From positions 28,915,255 to 28,979,254 of the forward strand of contig NC_049980.1 of NCBI RefSeq assembly GCF_000003815.2: a stretch of DNA of 64,000 nucleotides. Reading direction: 5' to 3'. Of this stretch, positions 49,690 to 61,467 are shown piece after piece. Source of the stretch: Branchiostoma floridae. Taxonomy: Eukaryota; Chordata; Leptocardii; Amphioxiformes; Branchiostomatidae. Every line of letters begins with the position of its first letter. Position 1 is the stretch's first letter. The notes under the pieces are model-generated. The model had not been told where the DNA came from, searched no databases, and saw only the letters and a list, made by a program, of their open reading frames with translations. The position numbers were made by a program, and so were the translations under genes.

Positions 49690-50220
49690 TATGGCTGTAC
49701 GATGGCACACTTTGCATTCTGTTTGGATTGATTCAGTTTCTGTGATTGTGTCGATACCGAGAAGCCTAGTGTTTCTAAAGTACCAAGTTCTTAAATAAGC
49801 TGTCTTTCTTTCTGGCCTGTGTCGTTCTCTTGGTTCGGGACCCAAGATAGCGACACAAAGCAGATTATGTAATGGTCCAGGTTCCCGACTACCACTGACC
49901 ACGACATGAAACAGAAATGACAACAGATAATGATTAACCAGGAAAGGTCCTGTTTTATAAAGAACAGAATTTACAGTAACTGGTTGAGTACGATAAGGGC
50001 CATTAACACAGCCACAGAAACCAAATCAGTCACACATCGGGCCTGTACAACACAGAAGCGGGCTGAAGTCCTGAGTGCATCTTTCTGGACGTCACGGTGG
50101 AGAGGGCATCAGGCAGCCTCTAATCAGGATAAGTCCATACATTGCAGCTGCAGTTGATCCGGGCTTGATGGCACCAATAAGATACTGGAAGCTCCTGAGA
50201 GATGTCGCATTTCAAACTTG
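49690..50220. repeat. Foldback repeat unit, copy 1
   Basis: gattgattcagtttctgtga and, at the right, tcacagaa..cc / cagccacagaaaccaaatca form a long imperfect inverted repeat. The middle (cttggttcgggacccaag, gcagattatgtaatggtcca) is nearly identical to copy 2 at 51572-52230. It includes the last exon of the 50.1 kb small gene. Confidence 0.7.
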
Positions 50221-50636
50221 TTGTACCTGCAAGAAAATGAACAGCAAACGATTATGACGAGATAGACCAGCAATATTTTGCTGTTTGAAATCAAAACATT
50301 TTGAAATTTGGCCCAAGTTTGGCTTATGTTCTTGACAGGAGCAGAAATGGTGACAGAAAGCATACAGAAGAGGTCAAGAGAGTACCTCCTGTAATGACCA
50401 TGATGGCTGTGACGCAAAAATGTAACGTGAACTGGTACAATTATAGGTTATTATAATGATCTTATCTGATCAAAGTTGGTACAAACTGTTCAACATCAGT
50501 GACACACTGTATTTTCGGTGTAAGTTGTACAGGATACTCACAGTTGTGTCAACCCAGTCAACAGTCTTCTTGTTTGCTTCCTTCCTCCAATACTAGCGAA
50601 CAGGTTCCAAAGCAGGGCCAGGACGTATGCACGCAT
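50124..50636 (-). CDS. Small two-exon gene for a possibly secreted 65-residue peptide
   Basis: Minus strand: ATG at 50636 within exon 50542-50672 (acceptor ttgcttttcaaaattag, donor ACT|GTGAGT), joined to 50124-50226 (acceptor cattttcttgcag) across a split Leu codon. The start MRAYVLALLWNLFASIGG looks like a signal peptide or anchor and is followed by RKQTRR. The end is SILLVPSSPDQLQLQC then MDLS, homologous to the 52.2 kb and 28 kb last exons. Exon 50805-50941 (ending ATATGACAAG|GT) may be a 5' UTR exon; the frame into it is open but has no ATG. Secretion is inference; no family recognised. Confidence 0.42.
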
Positions 50637-51239
50637 CAGCTGCCTCACAGATAAGCTGTTCACACCTACGTCCTAATTTTGAAAAGCAAAAGAAAACTCT
50701 ACTAAGCATTGTTCATGTTCAGGCATTGAACTTGTCAGCTAAAGATTGCTATCCTATTACTGCTTTCATACCCGGGTACCCATACAATACAGTACAGCAC
50801 AGCACCTTGTCATATGTCTCTGAAAGACTGTATGCCTCCTTGGCTCGGTGATGTACTGGATGTTGACCAGCACTTTCAGTGACAGGCGATTCACAGCTCG
50901 ATTCCCCAGCTCCTATCCTCTCTTACGGCGTGCAGGCGTTTCTAACAAATCGGTAAAAGAAACAGTCATACATGATTTGCCTCAACAAACACACAAGGTG
51001 CAGATAACAATATTTACGACCAATTTTTCCACTTCACAAACAGTAATACAAAGGTATTCATATACTTTAAAGTAATAGAAGATACTCTTCTACTGAGAGT
51101 CTATTTGTTTAGGTACCGAAATCGAAATTGATACTGTAAACTTAAACTTACCAACACCAATGAAAAAGTCATCCATGGACAAAGACTGTTGTCTTACAAT
51201 TGAAAACTGTGTTCTTTCACACAATACGGTACTATACCT

Positions 51240-51352
51240 TGTCATATTGGAAGACTGAATCCCCATTCGGTCACGTCCGGTACCTCCCTACGTCAGTCCT
51301 CGCCTCCCTTTCCACGTCCGGACATTTCTTCTTACGGTGCGATGATCCTCGG
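51240..51352 (-). other. Exon-like copy ending ATATGACAAG
   Basis: Minus-strand segment whose end CAATATGACAAG|GTATAG matches the exon ends at 50805 (minus) and at 53231 (plus). It shows that the upstream non-coding exons of the small-gene cluster were duplicated too. No coding frame assigned. Confidence 0.3.
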
Positions 51353-51571
51353 CAGAAAAGACAAGACGAAAATGAATTATTTTGGCTCAGGAATGTAGGA
51401 AATATACCTTACAAGTACAGAATGTTAACTTGGTTTGTGATTAAAATTTCCGTTCTAGGTTTATCGTGGAAAAAGTGGGATGAATTTATGTGTAGTAACG
51501 ATTGAGTGTGCTTTGATGAAATCCCAAGTAATGTTGACGTTTGTTTCGGTTTAAATTTCGAGAAGCTATAT

Positions 51572-52230
51572 ATGACTGCTTCAGTCTGTTTCTGTGGTAT
51601 ACAAGCCCGATGAATGGCTGATTCGGTTTCTGTGACTGTGTCTACGCCGAGAAGTCGACTATTCTACAGGAATTAACTACTAATATAAAATAGGTTCTTC
51701 AATCACCTGTCGTCCTTTCTGGCCTGTGTTGTTCTCTTGGTTCGGGACCCAAGAGAGCGACACAAAGCAGATTATGTAATGGTCCAGGTTCCCGACAACC
51801 ACTGACCATGACATAAAACAGAAATTACAACAGATGGTGAACCAGGGAAGACCCTGTTTTGTAAAGCACAGAATTTACGTACAATAACTGACCGAATACA
51901 ATCCGGTCATCAACAGTCACAGAAACCAACAGAAATAAAAATCAGCCACACACCAGGCATGTACACAATAAAAACGGAGTCAAGCCTTGACTGCAAAAAG
52001 AGCCTCCGTTTACAAAATGCACATCCGAATATCTACCAGAAACATCCCTTGGTATGTCAACAAAACACACTCAATTCATTTACTTTCTATCGTGCCTATG
52101 ACAAGTTATTCCCAGTCCATATCTGCAAGATGTTACCATTTTAACCCCTTAAGACACATAAGCACTTAACTTGAACCTTGTAGCTGCAGTTGATCCGGAA
52201 ATGATGGCACCAATAAGCTCCTAGAAGCAA
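51572..52230. repeat. Foldback repeat unit, copy 2
   Basis: Direct duplicate of copy 1, in the same orientation, including the downstream stretch ctgcagttgatccgg that holds the DQLQL codons. The left arm is better preserved (cttcagtctgtttctgtggt). Confidence 0.72.
52166..52220 (-). CDS. Orphan last exon of the DQLQL family
   Basis: Minus strand, acceptor ttttttgcttctag, then one base completing a codon and SLLVPSFPDQLQLQGSS, stop. It aligns in the same frame with SILLVPSSPDQLQLQ at 50124-50226. A possible upstream exon ends at about 52485 (GACAACAG|GTTAGT), but I could not build a full frame. It could be a decayed copy. Confidence 0.35.
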
Positions 52231-52346
52231 AAAAAGGGAATAAGGTAGAGGCAGAATAACGTCTTATTTTGGTAATGAATTCACAAGGATGCCCCACATG
52301 TAAATTTTTGCATTCTCGGACGGGCACAAAAGACTTGAACGTTATT

Positions 52347-52374
52347 TCTTCTTCTTCTTCTTCTTCTTCTTCAG
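52347..52374. repeat. CTT microsatellite
   Basis: About nine CTT units. Confidence 0.85.
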
Positions 52375-52539
52375 TGCCTTCAATCTTAGAGAAGATTATT
52401 ATGGCACTTTTTTATTTATTGAACTACTGATAACCTGTACAAGACGTATAAACACATAAAAGCGCAGACTAACCTGTTGTCTCAAGCGGCCGCGATGTTG
52501 TTCTGTGTGCTGCGAGCTGAGTCCGTCACCTGGCGCTGG

Positions 52540-52810
52540 CAGACGAGTGGCGGGGTTTCATGCAAATAAGAACAGGGGCAGGTCTTCGATTCGCTCAGTC
52601 TGCATGATAGCATAATATAATAATTCCTTGACCAATCACAGACCAGTAATCTTTTTTACCTGTGTCCGTCACCTTAGACGCGCTAGCAGACGATTGCCGG
52701 GGTTTCACGCAGATAAAAACAGGGGCAAGTCTTCGATTCGCCCAGTCTACAAAATGTATTTAATTTCTTGACCAATCACAGACCAGTAATCTTTTTCACC
52801 TGTGTTGGGC
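52540..52810. repeat. Direct repeat, two ~130-bp copies
   Basis: gtccgtcacct, gcagacgagtggcggggttt/gcagacgattgccggggttt, aacaggggcaagtcttcgat and tgaccaatcacagaccagta occur twice, offset by about 170 bases. Confidence 0.7.
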
Positions 52811-53786
52811 ACGCGTTTGTTAGCTTTTCCAAGCCACGGCATTGTCATTCGACTCTTGAATCATACGAGACAGACGACAAGCCCTGCTTATCTATGTAGG
52901 TGGACTTTATTAATTCATTGCTGTTTATCAGAGGTGCCCGGTTCTAATTGTGCGCCACTTTTCCACTTACCGTTGGCTAGCCCAAGGAGGTTAAAGAAAG
53001 TAACCTCCTTGGCTAGCCGTTGAAACTTTTTGCGTTTGTTGCAGTGGTGGCGAGACAGTTGATGCGAGCCCGTCTCTTCTATCGGAATCGCACCGTATGG
53101 AAAAATATCTACCGGTACTTCACGACACGTTCCGGGAGTCGTCGGGAGAATCTTCGGGTTCATCTTTGAGGACCTCCGTGGTGCTCAAAACAGCAGACTG
53201 ACGTCTAGGTCTTTCCCATGCATATGACAAGGTAAAGAAGCTGTGTTGGCTTTTCATTTGACGTTATCTGCGCCATGTTGAATTACAGCGTAAGTGATTA
53301 CACGAAGGTGCTTAATTCAATTACCCGCCAATATGGTCATCGGAGGATTCAAAATCATAATTAGACAAAGTATGATGTCATTAAAAAGCCTGTATTCATG
53401 AGGAAAAATGCTAGTAATATGTCGTCATCATCAGATATTTATTTGTAGGACAACAGTCTTTGTCAAAGCAACACATTCATTATTAGTTTCAATTTCTGTA
53501 TAGGAACTCTGACAGCAGAAGTCGTGACTGCAGAATCAGTGCACAGTATTGAAGCACGGTTGGACCTGTGCTGGGGGAGGAAGGAGTACTGCGTGTGACA
53601 GGAGGGTGACACGACAGGCAGCAAAGCCTAATTCACCAAGGAATCCTGCACGATATCCCCCACAAGGTAAATATTGACATTAGTAGTACTATTAGAGTTT
53701 CTAATGTTGTGTATCACATTCAACCAATGGACAGTCGTTGAGCCTTTGTTGGTTGTTGCAGCCGTGGTGAATCAGCTGATGAATGT

Positions 53787-54230
53787 ATGTTTCTTTTACC
53801 GAAATCACAGCAAAATTCATGTCTGGACGAGAGGAGCTGGATAAGGGAGGTGCCACGCAGCAGCGTCACTGAAGGTGTTCCTCGACATCAGTGCATGACC
53901 AATCCAAGGAGGCACCAGGCCCAACACGTAAGGTGTTCTTCTGAATTCAGAGTAAAGAGGTTTTGGGACAACACATGCAGACCTTCATTACAAATGCAAT
54001 ATTCTATTACGTAACTCTGCATGACTTCGGTTACCATTTCCACTCCTGTTGGGGCATAAAGACGTCCCTGTGACCCTTTTAATTGTTTTGGTTACATAAA
54101 ATGAAAATAACGTTAGTCTGCCTTGTCCTAATTGACTGTTAATTTCACGTCCTTGCAGTGGGAAGACGTAGGGAAGGAGACATCACTCAGCATCTTCCAG
54201 GATCAACTACAGCTGAAATGGTGGGACTGA
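53787..54230 (+). CDS. Small two-exon gene with DQLQL C-terminus, plus strand
   Basis: Exon 53787-53927 (ATG, MFLLPKSQQNSCLDERSW, donor CACGTAAGG) joins in phase 0 to 54159-54230 (acceptor cacgtccttgcag, WEDVGKETSLSIFQDQLQL then KWWD stop), giving 70 residues. The second exon is a near copy of the last exon of the Pro/Val-rich gene 26 kb away on the other strand. Two of the three differences in the shared 72 coding bases change an amino acid. Upstream, 53504-53668 looks like a non-coding exon (acceptor tttctgtatag, donor AAG|GTAAAT), and a donor at 53231 (ATGACAAG|GTAAAG) ends a possible first exon that holds a 34-codon frame at 53097-53201. No domain recognised. Confidence 0.4.
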
Positions 54231-54593
54231 TCCCGGTGAGAGGTTGCCATCTCCACAGCCAGAAAGGCCGGTGCTCGTGTGTACGCCATACCAGAGGATC
54301 TGGAACTGTTAAGTTCGTACATGTCTTGTAAGGGGTTTGATTGTTTAAAACGGAACCATCTTACAGAAATGGGCTGGGATTGGCATGATAGGAAGTAAAT
54401 GATCTGTGATGTTATATTCATAACTTTGCTGATATTAAGATTCCCTTTGTCTACCTGAGACATTGTCGGCAGGGCTGATCACAATCTCTTGGTTGGTGGC
54501 AAGGTGTTTGAGTGTGTTTTGTTGACACCCTGAGTGATGTTGTTGGCAGGTGTGGTTAGGGCATTTTGTGAGTGGGGGCTTCTTTTACACACG

Positions 54594-55062
54594 GGACTTC
54601 AGCCCGTTTCTGTGGTGTACTGGCCTGGTGTGTGGCTGGTTTGGCTTCCGTGACTGTGTTGATGGCTGAAATTGTGTTCGGAGTTACTGCGAAGTTCAGT
54701 CCTTTAGAAAGCAGGGATTTGCTGGATCTGTTGGTTTATGACGACTTGGGTTCTTCTACCACCTGTTGTCTTTTCTGCCTTGTGTGATGGTCTAGGGCCG
54801 GGAACCTACTAGTAGACCATTACATAAGATGCTCTGTGTCGTAATCTTGGCTCCCGAACCAAGACGACGACACGGGGCCAGAAAGGAAGACAGGTGGTTG
54901 AAGAGTGCAAGTTGTTGTGAGCTGACAGAACTGGGAGGTCTCGGTTCTCTGAAGGGCAGAGCTCTTCAGTACCTTCGAATGCAGTCTCGGCCATGGACAT
55001 GGTCACAGAAACCGAATCGGCCATACATCGGGCCTGAATACCGCAGGAATAGGCTGAAGCGC
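54594..55062. repeat. Foldback repeat unit, copy 3
   Basis: Left arm cttcagcccgtttctgtggt ..gtgtggctggtttggcttcc and right arm gaaaccgaatcggccataca ..ggctgaag are inverted over about 70 bases. The middle is the reverse complement of the middle of copies 1 and 2. Confidence 0.72.
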
Positions 55063-55913
55063 TGTGTGTAGAAGTAGCCACTGCTCTCAGAATGTCCTAC
55101 CCCCTACCAGCAGCATTACTCGGGGTGTCATCAAAATGTGCTCAACTCCTTGCCACCTATCAAGAGATCATGATTCTCTCTGCTGATAATGCTTCAGGTA
55201 GACAGAGGGGATGGGAAATTTCTAGGTTGAACCTAGAACCGAAACTAGAGTCACAAATCAAGTTACTTCCTGTCATGCCCCCAGCAGTCTGTAGATGTTC
55301 TTGTTTTCACAGAATACAAAGTGTACAATTTTATAGTCATCAATGTCCTCTGGAGTCTATTTGGCGTACTGTAATAAGCACCAGTACCTCTGAGCAAGTT
55401 ACATTGATTTGTTTTTCTCTATCAGCACAAATAAAAACTACTAGTAGTCTTTTCTCGTCTTCCTGAGTTAGGGACTGTTGGTTTTACAGTGTCAAACATT
55501 GTACGTACTGTGTTCTGATGGCGTCTGGGTTTGACTGTAGCCAGTAGTCGGTGTTTAAAAAATGCTATACATAGTACGTATTGATGTATTTCTTGTCTTG
55601 CATTCTTTCCATGTATTTCTTCGATTAAGACCTTTTGTTCTCACTTTATATTTCGTGTATTTTGTGGACTTTCTTGTACAATACTAGTAACCTTGTCCGC
55701 ATTGTCATAGAAAGTCATCTTGTCCAAGAACACTAAGATCAAAAGATTTTTTTTCGTTTGTGTACTTAGTAATCTATTTCGTTTAAAAATGTCAAGTACA
55801 ACCTGACCAACATATTGTACTCTTTGTTTCCCCGAATGTATCAAGAAATGTTATTGAATAAACGGTTTAAAACAAGGTGTTGTTTCAATTTCTCTATTCC
55901 AACAACCTCAACC
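55063..55913. other. No gene seen
   Basis: The 124-residue open frame 55092-55466 has no splice or family support. AATAAA near 55856 could end a plus-strand transcript. Confidence 0.3.
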
Positions 55914-56062
55914 TTAAAGGGGCATTCCACTGCAGAAGGGAGTGTTATATTGTAATAGATAATGTATCAACATAACAAGACGTGTTTTTCTTAGCGCCCC
56001 TGAAATTAGCTTTATATCTATCGGAAAATAACAATCCCGTCTGGAGTGGAATGTCCCTTTAA
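55914..56062. mobile_element. Short MITE with TTAA borders (piggyBac-like)
   Basis: TTAA, then aggggcattccactgcagaa at the left; the right is ctggagtggaatgtccct then TTAA. TTAA targets are characteristic of piggyBac elements. About 150 bp. Confidence 0.72.
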
Positions 56063-56079
56063 GTGAAGTGATACCTACC

Positions 56080-56985
56080 TCCACCCACACCCTCCAACTG
56101 CCGACAATGGATGGTCCCTCTCTCCCACATCCTGAAGTTTGTGAAATGGATGGTTCATTGGACTCCCTTCCTTACCAGAACCTGAAGACCATCAAATGAA
56201 TGTACCATCTCCCTTTCCCAACATGTAAATCTTGTCCCTCCCTTCCTGGTCCCTCACCTCCATATGAAATGGACGGTCCCTATGTGTTGGAGGGAATAAA
56301 TTGGAAATTTTAAATTTTCACAAAATGTACGCCCAATGACGCAAGATCACCGATGTTCCTTAATAATGTGCAAACCTGCCATGTTATGACTTCAGTCTGT
56401 TTACTGGTTAATGCAATTTAAGCAGGCATAGTCGACATTGAATTACATCCATGCACAGAAAGTGTGAGGCGACTAAGATAAAGAAGACAGGAAACAATTT
56501 CTCATGTACACAGTCTTTTTAATAAACCTTCTTTTAAAACAACAAAATGTACAGCACGGGTATATTCTACTCTATGCTGTTCCAAAAACATACAAATATT
56601 GGTCGTTCGGTGTAACATAACTAGCTGCTGCCGCGCCGCGTGCCTGCGAAGCTGGTGTGTTACCCCAAACGGCGGTTATACCGGCTATAAAGATACAGAC
56701 AGAAATATCAATACTTAACATTACATTAGTCATTCAGGGAAAGGATAGGTAATTTAGATGCAGGTAGCCCCTTTCAGGGCTGTAGGGGCAGTGGGTTGTG
56801 TTATCCACTGTGTCTCGGGCAGGATATTGGAAGGCGGAGCCCATCCCTGTCCTTCCATCACCTTCACCTCCCCAACCGAAGTCGGGTACCCATTTGTGCA
56901 CCTCGTGGAGTGAGGAAAGTCCTGTCAAGTGCATTTCCCAAGGACACAACATTGGTGGCATGTCAGGGAATTTAAAGCCAGTAAC
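56080..56985. other. Repeat remnant then unique sequence, no gene
   Basis: 56080-56285 holds the reverse-strand version of the GGG-rich blocks at 48.5-49.1 kb (atggatggtccctc, gaaatggatggt). The rest has only opposed short open frames. Confidence 0.4.
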
Positions 56986-57210
56986 AATAGTTCACCTTTA
57001 TCCGCAGGGTAACCTATATTCATTGTGTTTACCAACACAGCATTAAGTGATATCAACTGGACCGATGATGGTTTCAACTAGTAATATGTTCAGAATATTG
57101 TAGTTTGAAACTACCGTCCGTCGACTTCATACCCCTAAGTACCCATTTCTGAAAGCAACGGATATAGGTTACTCCGCAGATATTGGATTAAGGTGAACTT
57201 GCGTTACCCC
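56985..57210. mobile_element. MITE, AACGCTAGTTCACC family, copy 3 (diverged)
   Basis: Ends agtaacaatagttcaccttt and aaggtgaacttgcgttac; interior cgtcgacttcatacccctaa matches the other copies. Confidence 0.7.
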
Positions 57211-57959
57211 TTTATTGGTTGTGGCACAAACACGTTACCCCAACATGAAGCCTTAGTTACTGTTGGCTAGTTCCAATAGTTAGTTCACATATTCATTGGC
57301 AAAAAAGAATTCTTACAGTCTGAAAGACCAGAATCAATCAATTGAATTACATTGAAGATGCATGCCATCACAAGCATAGTCAGAAATAAAAAGCTTTTCA
57401 AGTCGTAGCTTAAAAACATTAAATTTGTCAACTTAGTCATTTCTTTCATCTTATAAGATCATTATGATGCAATTGGTATGTGCAAGTTTCCTCAAATTTA
57501 TGCAGAATTTACTACCACTAGAAGTAAGAACGGTATTATAGTAACTGGCCATACTTATTTCCACATTTAACAACAAGCTTTGATAGCTGGCGTGTATAAT
57601 TTCCTGATTAATTCCTAGCTTTGCTATGATGGAATATTCACATTAACTATGCAAATGTGTTCCTATTTTGCATAATTAGTATTTCATTTTGTACAACATT
57701 GTCTAAGGTACCAACAATATTACCAAAAATAATTAAAATCTGTTGTTCCCTTCTTGAGTTATGAAAAAGTCCTTTTTAGCAACAAATTTCTACCCATTTT
57801 GAACTACATGGTACGGTCCGCCTGTCTGGAAAGGTCAAGGAGTCTGACCCATGGGCCTTAGGAACGTGTCAACTGTGCTGTACAGCTGCTAGGGGTGGAA
57901 TCAACCAAACCAGGCTAGGGGGTTGTAATGCTTCAGAAGTTTTTGACAAAAATGCCCCT

Positions 57960-58650
57960 GCTATCCCTAAACTAGCCGCTAGGGGGCCCAAACGTATGTC
58001 ACTAACTCCTGAGCACAAGAGCTATCACACCCAAGAAGGTGAGAAAACACACCCGGAAGTTGCGCTGCAGTACCAAGGGAAGCCGCTAGGGGGCCCAAAC
58101 TCGCAGCAATCAGTCTCTGCCCCAAGGGCTCTCTACCGCTCAAAAATCACAACCGCAGCATGTCCGGAACGCAAGATATCAAACATGGAGGTTCCGCTGC
58201 AGTACCTTAGCAAGCCGCTAGGGGGTCCATTATCAAACTCCCCCTTCGTTTTCCAGACCCCTACCCACCCACCAAATATCAGTTGCATCCATCGAAGTCT
58301 TCTCGAGTTATGCTGTTCACAGACAGAAGTTTGAAAGTAAACTGGTGCCTGCACTTCCAGGAAAGCCGCTAGGGGGCCCAAACTCGCAGCAATCACTCTC
58401 TGCCCCGAGGGCTCTCTACCGCTCAAAAATCATGACCGCCGCATGTCCAGAACGCAAGATATCAAACATGGAGGTTCCGCTGCAGTACCTTAGCAAGCCG
58501 CTAGGGGGCCCATTATCAAACTCCCCCTTCGTTTTCCAGACCCCTACCCACCCACCAAATATCAGCTGCATCCATCGAAGTCTTCTCGAGTTATGCTGTT
58601 CACAGACAGGAGACAAACACACTGCCGAACCGAAAATATCACCTTAGCCA
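57960..58650. repeat. Duplicated LINE-like tail, two ~290-bp copies in tandem
   Basis: 58076-58320 and 58363-58605 are almost identical: aagccgctagggggcccaaa, ctcgcagcaatca, gctctctaccgctcaaaaat, catggaggttccgctgcagt, ccagacccctacccacccac and gttatgctgttcacagacag. Open frames on both strands are repeat products. Confidence 0.8.
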
Positions 58651-58949
58651 TTCTGACAAAGGTAATTAGAAACTAACGTGAACAGTTATGCATAAAATAC
58701 GCATAGGTAGGAAGAATAGGGAAGTCCTGTGAGCTCGGTACTAGTACTGAAACATTCTTGCAGTTTCAGCTGCTTGAGACTGGGCACTCAATCTGGAACA
58801 GGCAAATACTGTTAAGTGTGTAAAAGTGAATAACATGGGGATTTGGTTACCCAGAATATGAATTCTAGTTTTGCCGCCAAAATTCTACATAATTAAGTAC
58901 TTTTGATACATGCTCAAAACAACTTACTATAATAGTATAATAACAGAGT

Positions 58950-61345
58950 CTGCATTTTTATTGCAATAGCAAAAAAAAAAAAACACAACACCAGTTATAG
59001 CAAAGAACTTTAATAGACATACAATGCCCTAAACATGAAACTATCACTTTTAGATAAAAAAACAACCAACAAAATACAAAACAGAACAACATGGTAACAA
59101 TATTGCTCATGCATGCCATAACATGCACAATAATCATTCAATATACTCACTCCACAGCATGAAACATTTCTGCTTTTTTTAAAAAGATGTTGCCAATCCC
59201 TGAGCATTTAAAGAAACTGAAATTATCTTAAAACACCAAATTATGATCATAGTATATTACCATTGACATTACTACCATCTGTAATGATTTAGAATTATCA
59301 TAGTCATTGATTACAAATGAGAAAACTTATTATTTTCTTACTCTGAGATCCTATGCTTTTTGCACATGTAGTCCTCTATAATTTTTATTAGCATTATTGC
59401 ACCAGCATAGATATGCAGCACCATACCAGTGCAAATTCTTAACAATGCTTTTAGTTGAATATTTTTCACAATGAAACATTATAACAAAGCACTAGGATTT
59501 CTTTAACAAATACATTAGCATGGTTAGCAAGTTTTCCTTTGAATTTTAACATCTTGTATTTAAGCATCAGATTCCGTAGTCTCACATACAGAGGAGTCCT
59601 TATATAAGTGGTCTTTCCATACAGCTCTGAAATGACTTATATTTGGATGGTAACTGGACAATTAAACACTACTTTCTAGATTAAGTACTAGAAGTACTAG
59701 ATCTTTGGTTCTTAGTCTGGTGCAGTGATTCTTACTTATACACACAGTTGTATATTTTAGTGTGTTGTTAAGTGGACAGAGAAATAGATAGCTACAAGAA
59801 GAGTAAGAGTTAATGTTAGCACAAATGTTAGTGGTTGCACACCATATAATACATGTACCTCTGAAATATCATCAATGATTGTTGGACCAAAGCAGGGACA
59901 AACCTGGACCACTGAACATACAAGTCTTAACAAACATATTTCTTAACAAATAAACAATCATTGTAGAATTTACACCATAATTTGTCTATACTATGGTGGC
60001 TTCACACTGTCAATGTCTTAATGCTAAATATCTCAAGATTAGAGGTTGTAAATCATTAGGGACTGCATTGTCACTTTCTATTGATTGTCACCTATACAAA
60101 ATAAAATACTTGCTTACATAATTCTTTTATCTTTTCTGCTGCTACATGCAGGACCAGGTGAACAACTTGTTGTAGAGCCAGATATTCCAAAAAAATTAAT
60201 CTACAAAACAAATAGTGGTCCCTTGCTGTCTGGTACCTAAATGTACTGGTGCCAATGCACTTGCCATTGCAACAATATGTTTTAAAACTCTTAAAGGCGT
60301 GGTAGTTCTAAGGACTCTAATAACCACTGGAGTACCATGTAGGGCCTAGTGTGTTAGTATGTGCACACATAATACACGTATACAACAAAGAACTTTGTAC
60401 AATACTGCAATGGGAATTTGACGTGTCATCCAAACCAAATATCCACCTTGGAATGGTGTACAGCTACATGTACAAGCCTGGCAGGATGACATCCCATGTA
60501 CAGGTAGTAAATTCAAGATATATGTACCTTGCCATGTCAATCTATTCTTGGCTATTTTTGGCTATTTTACAGCCTATTTTCATTAATAAGGAACATCTTC
60601 ACCTCCTCAGATGAAGACCAAGCAAACCGAAATCAGTGGATACATGATACATTTGCTTCAACTAGCAAGTCTCATTATCACCTTCGGGATCCTAATAAAA
60701 TAGCCTGGAATCCATTCTATTCCACATGTAGATCCAGTTCTTACTTTGAAAGCACTTACAGTAAGTTACACAGGTAAAGATCAGAGGAAGGAGAATGCAA
60801 CTTGTTGGGCACAGCATGTAATACCCTGAGCTGGCTTTGCATGGTGACAAGAGAGCTTATTCTGTCAGAGCCAACCTAATGAACCTCAATAAAGCCAGAA
60901 CACATTGTACTTATGCTCATTCGAGCCCTGCCACAGAAAAAGCCAGACCTTGCTGAGTGTGGGCTTGAATAAAGTCTCTTAATGGGAACCATGCTGCTAC
61001 AGATGTCCTTTCTGAACATGTGGCATACAAAATGTAAGTGTGTATACCACTGGCATGAGGTTGTCCATTACTATTGTGCCAACACAAGAAATACGTGTAC
61101 AGGCAGACGATGCACAACGCAAACACAGGACTCAGCAATACAGCCAAGTTATAAATGCTTACGGGTAACAGGGACAAGTGCAGTAAAGCAATCAAAGTTT
61201 TTCGATTTTGCTTCCGATGATTTTGTCTACAATGATCGTGTACAAAGAATATTCTACAGCAACATTGCTAGAATAGGGTGGATACCAGGCTACTAATACC
61301 ATTGCTAAGTCTACAGCTCCTTAACATGGACCCCATCATGTTCCC
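58950..61345 (-). other. Probable long 3' UTR or downstream region of the HACD gene
   Basis: AT-rich stretch directly downstream of the HACD stop, with almost none of the repeats that fill the rest of the window. Minus-strand poly(A)-type signals occur at the far end: AATAAA at about 58956-58961 and ATTAAA near 59010. Assigning it as 3' UTR is inference; the short open frames here look like chance. Confidence 0.35.
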
Positions 61346-61467
61346 TTAGTCAATGTGCTGGTGAGCAGCTGCCCTTTCCTGAGCAGCCCTCTCCCTCTCC
61401 TTGCCACGCTTCACCGCGGCCTTTCTGCGTCTTTGTCGTACCATGTACTTCAGCAGCAAAGTACCAC
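61346..61467 (-). CDS. HACD last coding exon and stop
   Basis: Acceptor ttttcccttgcag on the minus strand. It encodes the end of the last helix (GTLLLKYMV), a strongly basic stretch (RQRRRKAAVKRGKERERAA) and the stop TAA at 61346-61348. No C-terminal KKxx ER-retrieval motif is visible. The 3' UTR runs to lower coordinates; its end was not located. Confidence 0.88.

Noticed and set aside
58133-58647. Paired open frames of 97-112 codons on both strands
   Set aside because: They are two tandem copies of a repeat tail, and the same frames recur in each copy.
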